This document shows, one piece after another, positions 7,852 through 12,519 of a stretch of DNA of 12,519 nucleotides (positions within the stretch are counted from its first letter, which is position 1; each line of letters opens with the position of its first letter). A program made the translations under genes and the position numbers. A model generated the notes under the pieces. The model saw only the letters and a list, made by a program, of their open reading frames with translations. It did not search any database and was not told the origin of the DNA. Source of the stretch: an uncultured Pseudomonadota bacterium (GTDB lineage: Bacteria; Pseudomonadota; Gammaproteobacteria; Burkholderiales; Methylophilaceae); NCBI GenBank assembly GCA_903854305.1, contig CAINWC010000220.1, positions 1 through 12,519 of the forward strand, read 5' to 3'.

Positions 7852-8775
7852 ATGCCCTCCATTGCTATCGTTGCGGTCGCGCTGGATTTAATTTTCGGTG
7901 AACCGCGCCGCTATCATCCATTAGTAGGTTTTGGTTGGCTTGCCGACAAGTTTGAGCGTAGCTTTAACCTCGGCAGCGCACAAAATAAATCCAGACAACG
8001 CTTGATAGGCGCCTGTGCCTTGGCTTTGCTGCTAAGCCCTTTTGTGATGCTGGCATTCTGGCTGTGCCAATATAAGCTCACTAGCATTCTGGCCAACACC
8101 CTGCTGCTCTATTTTGCTATTGGCCACAAAAGCCTGCATACCCATGCCCATGCGGTGGCTAATGCGCTGAACAACCATGACGAAGCTTTAGCCAAAAAAG
8201 CGGCCTCCTATATGGTGAGCCGCGACCCGGCAGCCATTGAGCCTATTCCAGCGACGATAGAATCGGTACTTGAAAATGGCAATGACGGCGTGTTTGGTGC
8301 GCTGTTCTGGTTTTTTATTGCCGGCGGTGTTGGCGCACTAGCGTTTAGACTAGCCAACACGATGGATGCCATGTGGGGCTATAAAACCCCGCGCTATTAC
8401 TATTTTGGCTGGGCGGCAGCAAGGCTGGATGACGTGTTGAATTACGTACCGGCGCGCCTCACGGCACTCACTTATGCCGCGTTAGGCCAGACACGGTTAG
8501 CCTTGAGGTGCTGGAAGGAGCAAGCCCCGCTTTGGGATAGCCCAAATGCCGGGCCGGTGATGGCGGCCGGTGCTGGTGCACTGAACATCAAACTTGGCGG
8601 TGCCGCTCGATACCAAAACGAATGGCATGAACGCCCGCAATTGGGCGCAGGCAAAACACCTCAGACCAAGGATATTGAACGCGCACTGGCGTTGGTGATG
8701 CATGGCGTTTATCTCTGGCTTATTGTTTTTTTAATGGCTGTAGCGATTTTTCATGCGGTATCTCACTATGCTTGA
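7852..8775 (+). CDS. cbiB: Adenosylcobinamide-phosphate synthase, membrane protein CbiB (CobD of aerobic nomenclature)
   Basis: A 307-residue inner-membrane protein that joins adenosylcobyric acid to (R)-1-amino-2-propanol phosphate (or aminopropanol). Family marks are the early ALDLIFGEPRRYHPLVGFG, hydrophobic segments near residues 46-62 and 75-90, the cytosolic AASYMVSRDP, and the signature NTMDAMWGYKTPRYYYFGWAAARLDDVLNYVPARLTAL region split across residues 165-204. A final membrane helix closes the protein. The ATG at 7852 gives a family-like N-terminus. An in-frame ATG at 7825 would add nine residues and overlap the cobQ start by 10 bp. Neither has a good ribosome binding site. The stop overlaps the next gene's start by 8 bp, so the two are coupled, which makes sense as the next enzyme supplies aminopropanol phosphate. 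Confidence 0.93.
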   Translation: MPSIAIVAVALDLIFGEPRRYHPLVGFGWLADKFERSFNLGSAQNKSRQRLIGACALALLLSPFVMLAFWLCQYKLTSILANTLLLYFAIGHKSLHTHAHAVANALNNHDEALAKKAASYMVSRDPAAIEPIPATIESVLENGNDGVFGALFWFFIAGGVGALAFRLANTMDAMWGYKTPRYYYFGWAAARLDDVLNYVPARLTALTYAALGQTRLALRCWKEQAPLWDSPNAGPVMAAGAGALNIKLGGAARYQNEWHERPQLGAGKTPQTKDIERALALVMHGVYLWLIVFLMAVAIFHAVSHYA

Positions 8776-9805
8776 ACATGGCGGCAATCTAGCGCTCGCA
8801 TCAATTCAATACCGGATTCCGCTTGAACAGTGGCTAGACCTATCAACCGGCATCAATCCCAATGGCTATCCAATTGCGGAGATTCCAGCATCCGTATGGC
8901 AAAGGCTGCCGTTAGATAACGACGGGCTCATTGAGGCCGCCTGCGCTTATTATGGCTGTCAGTTCGCCTTAGCCACGGCCGGTTCTCAGGCCGCGTTGCA
9001 GATTTTGCCACAATTGAGAAACGCATCCAAAGTTGCAATGCCGGCTTTAATGTATCAGGAACACGCAAAAGCATGGCAACATCATGGCCATCAAATCACT
9101 ACGTTTGATGCTTATCCTGATGAAAATATCATCAAAAATTCGAATGTCGTTTTACTTTGCAATCCGAACAACCCAACAGCCACGCAATTTGCAATCGCAG
9201 ACTTACTCAACTGGCACGCCCAATTAGCAGCACATGGTGGTTGGCTGGTGGTGGATGAGGCTTTTATGGACGTTACTCCTGCGCTTAGCATCGCACAGCA
9301 CGCACACTTGGACGGACTATTTGTGTTGCGCTCACTCGGTAAGTTCTTTGGATTAGCCGGCGCAAGAGTGGGCTTTTTATTGGGCGCGGAAAAAGCACTA
9401 GTCCGTGCGCAGGAACAAATCGGCCCTTGGTCCATTTCAGGGCCAAGCCGGTTTATTGCCAAGCAGGCACTGACTGATCGCACTTGGCAACAAAATACAC
9501 GCTTGCATCTACCCGCTTGTAGCCAGCGCCTTGCTCGCTTGCTCACTCAATATGGTTTAACACCATATTCAGGCACGGCACTTTTTCAATTTACACTCAC
9601 GAATCAAGCTGTAGCGTGGCAGCAACATTTGGCAAAGCAAGGTATTTGGGTGCGGCTTTTTTCAGGCAATTCCAAGCCGGGTAACTCGGAGTCTGGTAAT
9701 TCTAAGTCTGGTACTCTGGGGCTTGCAAGGCATTCAGCATTAAGATTTGGCTTGCCTCCTGAAAATGCGTGGGAACGGCTAGAAACTGCACTCAAAAATT
9801 TCTAA
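8768..9805 (+). CDS. cobD: Threonine-phosphate decarboxylase (CobD of Salmonella, CobC of Pseudomonas/Paracoccus nomenclature)
   Basis: A 345-residue PLP enzyme of the aminotransferase class I/II fold that decarboxylates L-threonine phosphate to (R)-1-amino-2-propanol phosphate, the linker of the nucleotide loop. Motifs: EHGGNL at residues 3-8, WLDLSTGINPNGYP, CNPNNPTAT (131-139), VVDEAFMD, and the PLP lysine Lys192 in RSLGKFFGLAGARVGF. ALRFGLP lies near the C-terminus. The ATG at 8768 is chosen over an in-frame ATG at 8753 because it places HGGN next to the N-terminus as in relatives; it overlaps cbiB by 8 bp. Odd feature: between GIWVRLF and ALRFGLP lies a low-complexity insert of pentapeptide repeats (GNSKP, GNSES, GNSKS), encoded by three 15-bp units. 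Its threonine-phosphate source, a threonine kinase, is not in the window. Confidence 0.93.
   Translation: MLEHGGNLALASIQYRIPLEQWLDLSTGINPNGYPIAEIPASVWQRLPLDNDGLIEAACAYYGCQFALATAGSQAALQILPQLRNASKVAMPALMYQEHAKAWQHHGHQITTFDAYPDENIIKNSNVVLLCNPNNPTATQFAIADLLNWHAQLAAHGGWLVVDEAFMDVTPALSIAQHAHLDGLFVLRSLGKFFGLAGARVGFLLGAEKALVRAQEQIGPWSISGPSRFIAKQALTDRTWQQNTRLHLPACSQRLARLLTQYGLTPYSGTALFQFTLTNQAVAWQQHLAKQGIWVRLFSGNSKPGNSESGNSKSGTLGLARHSALRFGLPPENAWERLETALKNF
9665..9709 (+). repeat. Three tandem 15-bp units inside the decarboxylase gene
   Basis: The units 9665-9679, 9680-9694 and 9695-9709 encode GNSKP, GNSES and GNSKS. Units 2 and 3 match at 12 of 15 bases, units 1 and 3 at 11 of 15. A decayed fourth start (GGTACTCTG, encoding GTL) follows. 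The unit length is a multiple of three, so copy changes keep the frame. The units lie in a region expected to be a surface loop before the last conserved strand of the enzyme. Confidence 0.8.
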
Positions 9806-9827
9806 TAGGTTTGATAGCGCGAGGCTT

Positions 9828-9867
9828 CAAAGGCTCATAAAAAGCATCAAAGGTTCATAAAAAGCAC
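9828..9867. repeat. 20-bp tandem direct repeat across the 3' end of cobC
   Basis: Unit 1 is CAAAGGCTCATAAAAAGCAT (9828-9847) and unit 2 is CAAAGGTTCATAAAAAGCAC (9848-9867), adjacent and identical at 18 of 20 positions. On the minus strand unit 2 encodes the last residues LFMNL plus the first two bases of the TGA stop of cobC, while unit 1 lies almost wholly downstream of the stop. This looks like a small tandem duplication in the 41-bp convergent gap between the decarboxylase gene and cobC. No terminator hairpin was recognised there. Confidence 0.8.
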
Positions 9868-10437
9868 TTTAGGCACTTCGCCCTTAAACTCCAGCTGCGT
9901 CACGCTCGCATGGTCTATGGTGATTCGAAACAATCGCTTTAGCGGCATTTGCAACACCTCGGCAACGAGCGCACGAATGAAGCCGCCGTGTGTCACCACC
10001 AAGATATTCTTACCATGTGAGTGACTGCCTACATCCTCCACAAAGCTTTTAGATCGGTGATGCAGCTGCGAGAATGTTTCACCATTAGGCGGCGCTAAAT
10101 TAGCGTAATCATTCGCCCAAATATCAAAGGGCTCACGCGGAATCGCATCCCATGGACGCATTTCCCAATCACCGAAATGCAGTTCTTTTAAGCGCGCATC
10201 CAGCTGAATGTCATGGTGAGCAAAACCTAAACTCGCATCCGCACATAAAGCCTGCGCAAGCTTATGGCAACGCTGTAACGGGCTAGCATAAATCGCATCA
10301 AATTCAAAAGCGGCTAATTTTTTCTGCACCTGTTGCCGCTCGACATCAAAATTGGCAGAGACCGCAATATCGCTTTGCCCGTAACAAATGCTAGGTGCAA
10401 TATCTAAAGAAGTATGACGGACAAGGGTCAGCTTCAT
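9847..10437 (-). CDS. cobC: Alpha-ribazole-5'-phosphate phosphatase (histidine phosphatase family)
   Basis: A 196-residue histidine-phosphatase-superfamily enzyme expected to remove the phosphate from alpha-ribazole 5'-phosphate or from adenosylcobalamin 5'-phosphate at the end of B12 assembly. The catalytic core is visible: LVRHTS with phospho-accepting His8 and Arg7, YASPLQRC with Arg56, the acid Glu85 in LKELHFGDWE, and His150 in VVTHGGFIRA. NGETF near residue 118 is also family-typical. The length agrees with known CobC proteins. It is the third gene of the cobT-cobS-cobC run, 9 bp after cobS. The fold is shared with phosphoglycerate mutases and other phosphatases; the specific role comes from the CobC-like LKELHFGDWE pattern and the neighbours. 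Confidence 0.9.
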   Translation of the reverse strand: MKLTLVRHTSLDIAPSICYGQSDIAVSANFDVERQQVQKKLAAFEFDAIYASPLQRCHKLAQALCADASLGFAHHDIQLDARLKELHFGDWEMRPWDAIPREPFDIWANDYANLAPPNGETFSQLHHRSKSFVEDVGSHSHGKNILVVTHGGFIRALVAEVLQMPLKRLFRITIDHASVTQLEFKGEVPKVLFMNL

Positions 10438-10446
10438 AACAAGTGC

Positions 10447-11217
10447 TTATGCCCCGGCAAACAACGTTGCGCTCGCCAGCAAGCCGACATAAAAGGCAAT
10501 TTCAGTAAGTTGTTGCATCGCGCCCAGACAGTCACCGGTGTAACCGCCTATGCGTGTTTTGATCTTTGCGCTAAACCATAACCAAACAATCGCTACGGGG
10601 AGTAGCGCAGCTAAATATTTCACCTCTAAAAAAGCCAATGGTAACAAACCAAAAAAAGTCGCGATGATCAATTCAGTCAGACTTAATTGTGTCGCAAGCG
10701 GTTTAGACTTACCTTCAGACTTAACGTAGCTTTGCGTAAACATCACCAACACCGCGCATAAACGGCTAAGCGCGTGACCGGCAATGATGGAAGCCGGAAT
10801 AAACGCTGCAACTTGGTAACTGAGCGCCTGGTATTTGGTGAGCAAGGCCAGCAGCAATCCAACGGCACCATAACTGCCGATGCGCGAATCTGCCATAATA
10901 GTGAGCACCTGCTCTTTGTTCCAGCCGCCACCCAGGCCATCTAGCGCATCGGCCAAGCCATCTTCATGAAATGCGCCGGTTAGCAGAATAGTAGCCACCA
11001 TACTTAGTAGCACAGCAATTTCTAAGGGCAATAAAATTTCGCACAACCAAAATACCAACGCACCAACGGCACCCACTAAGATTCCAACCAAAGGGAAAAA
11101 TCGCGTCGATTTATTTAAGTCAGCTTCATCAAAATGATTGAAGTGGATCGGGATGCGTGTGAAAAAACTGACGGCAGTTAAAAAATAGCGCCATTGTTTT
11201 GTTAATGACAAGGTCAT
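10447..11217 (-). CDS. cobS: Adenosylcobinamide-GDP ribazoletransferase (cobalamin synthase)
   Basis: A 256-residue polytopic inner-membrane enzyme that joins adenosylcobinamide-GDP to alpha-ribazole (phosphate), closing the nucleotide loop. Visible signatures are FFTRIPI near the N-terminus, the acidic metal-binding [18 protein letters not shown] (residues 81-98), [14 protein letters not shown] (107-120) and [16 protein letters not shown] near 224-239. Several hydrophobic helices lie between them (about 43-62, 66-82, 115-128, 135-160, 182-198, 200-217, 238-255). The length is typical. Its ATG overlaps the TGA of cobT in an ATGA junction, so translation is coupled to the enzyme that makes its substrate. 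Confidence 0.95.
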   Translation of the reverse strand: MTLSLTKQWRYFLTAVSFFTRIPIHFNHFDEADLNKSTRFFPLVGILVGAVGALVFWLCEILLPLEIAVLLSMVATILLTGAFHEDGLADALDGLGGGWNKEQVLTIMADSRIGSYGAVGLLLALLTKYQALSYQVAAFIPASIIAGHALSRLCAVLVMFTQSYVKSEGKSKPLATQLSLTELIIATFFGLLPLAFLEVKYLAALLPVAIVWLWFSAKIKTRIGGYTGDCLGAMQQLTEIAFYVGLLASATLFAGA

Positions 11218-12251
11218 ATCTTCTGCGAAACGCTTGCAGATTCAAATGATGCCATGGTGTTTAAAAAATTAACTGACGCAACCACCAGCGGGAAAGCTAA
11301 AGCTGCACCGGTACCCTCACCGAGACGCAGATCCATATTGAGCAGTGGCTTAACATGCAAAAAATCCAACATTTTTTTATGGCCAGATTCATCAGAACAA
11401 TGCGTAAATACACAATAATGCAAAATATCAGGCTGTAATTTGGCGGCTACCAATAAAGCCGCCGTCGTAATAAATCCATCAATCAACAAGGTGCACTGTT
11501 TGTCAGCCGCCTGTAACATAGCACCAACCATCATGGCAATTTCAAATCCGCCAAATGTCGCAAGCATCTGCATTGCATCAACGCTATTTAAACCATGATG
11601 CGCAATAGCTTGAGTCAGTACCTTAGTTTTTTGCGACAAGCCAGCGTCATCTAAACCCGTTCCACGACCAACACAGTCCTCAATAGGCAAGCCACTTAAA
11701 ATGCTCATCAAACAACTTGCAGATGACGTATTGCCTATGCCCATTTCACCAAAACCGAACACATTACAACCTTCGGCAATTTGCGCATCAACAATATTGG
11801 CACCGCGCTCTAACGCCTGCTCACATTGGGTAGTGGTCATCGCCGGCTCAGTCAGAAAATTACGCGTGCCAAAAGCGATTTTGGCATCAATTAAATCTGT
11901 GTTTGGCTCAAAGTTATGGTTTACACCACTATCAACCACACGTAAGCGCATCTTGTTTTGTGTGGTAAATACATTAATCGCAGCGCCACCTTGCAAAAAA
12001 TTCAACACCATTTGTGCTGTAACGGCTTGCGGATATGGACTTACCCCAGCTTCAACAATGCCATGATCTCCGGCAAACACTAGCATGGTCGCCTGAGTGA
12101 GCTGCGGCGTAAGCGTTTGTTGAATCAGTCCGATTTGTAATGCAACCGTCTCTAACATACCTAACGCGCCCAGCGGCTTGGTTTTATTGTTTATTTTATT
12201 GACGAGTGCACTTTTGAGCGCTTGATTTGGCTGGGTAATATTCAATTTCAT
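11214..12251 (-). CDS. cobT: Nicotinate-nucleotide:dimethylbenzimidazole phosphoribosyltransferase
   Basis: A 345-residue cytosolic enzyme that transfers phosphoribose from nicotinate mononucleotide to dimethylbenzimidazole, giving alpha-ribazole 5'-phosphate. Motifs: [12 protein letters not shown] near the N-terminus, [79 protein letters not shown] and the catalytic [11 protein letters not shown], in which Glu312 corresponds to Glu317 of Salmonella CobT. The length is normal. ATG at 12251 is taken as start; a GTG one codon earlier (12254) would add one residue. No strong ribosome binding site is visible. It is the first gene of the minus-strand run, and its substrate is the product of bluB in the plus-strand run. 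Confidence 0.95.
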   Translation of the reverse strand: MKLNITQPNQALKSALVNKINNKTKPLGALGMLETVALQIGLIQQTLTPQLTQATMLVFAGDHGIVEAGVSPYPQAVTAQMVLNFLQGGAAINVFTTQNKMRLRVVDSGVNHNFEPNTDLIDAKIAFGTRNFLTEPAMTTTQCEQALERGANIVDAQIAEGCNVFGFGEMGIGNTSSASCLMSILSGLPIEDCVGRGTGLDDAGLSQKTKVLTQAIAHHGLNSVDAMQMLATFGGFEIAMMVGAMLQAADKQCTLLIDGFITTAALLVAAKLQPDILHYCVFTHCSDESGHKKMLDFLHVKPLLNMDLRLGEGTGAALAFPLVVASVNFLNTMASFESASVSQKI

Positions 12252-12329
12252 CACAGTGATTTCAGTTTTCTAAACGTTACTTTACGAGCCGTGATTTTAC
12301 ATGAGTGCCCATGTTTTGCGTAAATCCGC

Positions 12330-12349
12330 CTTAAAGTCACTACTTTAAG
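12330..12349. promoter_or_regulatory. Perfect 8-bp dyad, candidate operator between cobT and the tRNA gene
   Basis: CTTAAAGT (12330-12337) and ACTTTAAG (12342-12349) are perfect inverted arms around CACT. The site lies 79 bp upstream of the cobT start, in the 242-bp gap shared with the divergent tRNA promoter. Size and symmetry fit a dimeric regulator's site, but a chance AT-rich palindrome is possible. No regulator gene is in the window. Confidence 0.35.
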
Positions 12350-12396
12350 TCGCTGAAAATTAATGTGCTGCAGGAAATTAATCATATTCAACGTAA

Positions 12397-12402
12397 ATTA
12401 TA
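12397..12402 (-). promoter_or_regulatory. Candidate -10 box for cobT
   Basis: On the minus strand bases 12402-12397 read TATAAT, a consensus -10 hexamer, about 145 bp before the cobT ATG. No convincing -35 is found at 16-18 bp. The nearest partial match, TTACAA (12421-12416), is only 13 bp away. If used, it would lie back to back with the tRNA promoter, whose -35 candidate starts at 12404. Confidence 0.25.
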
Positions 12403-12403
12403 T

Positions 12404-12433
12404 TTGGTAGTTCTTTTGTAAGTTTGCTATAAT
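12404..12433 (+). promoter_or_regulatory. Sigma-70-type promoter for the tRNA gene
   Basis: TTGGTA (12404-12409) and a perfect TATAAT (12428-12433) are 18 bp apart. The -10 is followed by GCGCGGC, a GC-rich discriminator like those of stringently controlled stable-RNA promoters. The predicted start near 12440 lies about 54 nt before the mature tRNA end. Confidence 0.65.
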
Positions 12434-12470
12434 GCGCGGCTTGCGAACATTTACCGAAGTTCGTAAGCGC
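12434..12470 (+). other. Hairpin in the leader of the tRNA precursor
   Basis: CTTGCGAAC (12440-12448) pairs with GTTCGTAAG (12459-12467), with one G-U wobble, around the 10-nt loop ATTTACCGAA. The stem can extend by three more pairs with a one-base bulge, down to 12436 and 12470. It begins at the predicted transcription start. It probably forms the 5' end of the primary transcript that is removed by RNase P; it lacks a T-run and is not a terminator. Confidence 0.5.
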
Positions 12471-12493
12471 AATAATGCTGTATTGTTAAGCAT

Positions 12494-12519
12494 GGCCGAG
12501 TAGCTCAGTCGGTAGAGCA
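12494..12519 (+). tRNA. tRNA gene, 5' part only, cut by window edge; isotype not determined
   Basis: The 26 bases fit positions 1-26 of a tRNA: acceptor strand GGCCGAG, then T8 A9, D-stem GCTC, D-loop AGTCGGTA with the invariant GG, and GAGC closing the D-stem, followed by A26. The anticodon lies beyond the window. The sequence is of the type seen in tRNA-Phe or tRNA-Thr relatives, but the isotype cannot be decided here. Confidence 0.88.

Noticed and set aside
9112..9546. 144-codon open frame on the minus strand opposite the threonine-phosphate decarboxylase gene
   Set aside because: It is antisense to a gene with all PLP-enzyme motifs; the product shows no domain or start signal.
12252..12427. 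Cobalamin riboswitch upstream of cobT on the minus strand
   Set aside because: The gap was read on the minus strand and no B12-box-like core or GCCACTG element was found; it is AT-rich with only short dyads.

Overview
The window is a 12.5-kb cobalamin (vitamin B12) cluster from a Gram-negative bacterium. An outer-membrane TonB-dependent receptor fixes the envelope type. The moderate base composition, the proteobacterial style of CobB, CobC and CobQ, and a BtuM-type importer like that of Thiobacillus suggest a betaproteobacterium, possibly a methylotroph related to Methylophilaceae. That placement is an inference from protein style, not from a marker gene.

Layout, left to right. (1) 1-1521: the C-terminal part of a BtuB-like outer-membrane receptor, cut by the left edge. 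(2) 1522-1703: a non-coding gap with a long imperfect hairpin and a possible promoter. (3) 1704-6270, plus strand: a tight run of btuM, btuR/cobO, cobB/cbiA, bluB, btuF-like and cobU/cobP, with gaps from 36 bp down to a 4-bp overlap. (4) 6271-6394: a convergent gap carrying a REP-like, possibly interrupted repeat. (5) 6395-7834, minus strand: cobQ/cbiP, lying against its neighbours. (6) 7852-9805, plus strand: cbiB and the threonine-phosphate decarboxylase gene, overlapping by 8 bp. (7) 9847-12251, minus strand: cobT-cobS-cobC (transcription order), converging on the previous pair; a 20-bp tandem duplication covers the 3' end of cobC. (8) 12252-12519: a divergent promoter region and the first 26 nt of a tRNA gene on the plus strand.

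How the genes work together. BtuB brings corrinoids across the outer membrane. BtuM, a predicted solitary ECF-type S component with its cobalt-binding cysteine in place, is the only inner-membrane importer visible. BtuR adenosylates the corrin. CobB and CobQ amidate it to cobyric acid, and CbiB joins it to aminopropanol phosphate made by the decarboxylase. CobU activates the resulting cobinamide. BluB makes dimethylbenzimidazole, CobT turns it into alpha-ribazole phosphate, and CobS and CobC complete the nucleotide loop. No corrin-ring methyltransferase, cobaltochelatase, BtuC/BtuD or threonine kinase gene is present, so this is the late/assembly and salvage half of the pathway.

Most notable: the BtuF-like protein cannot carry a signal peptide, because an in-frame stop lies 9 bp before its only start. 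It is therefore predicted to be cytosolic, beside a transporter that needs no substrate-binding protein. No cobalamin riboswitch was recognised inside the window; one could lie upstream of btuB, outside it.
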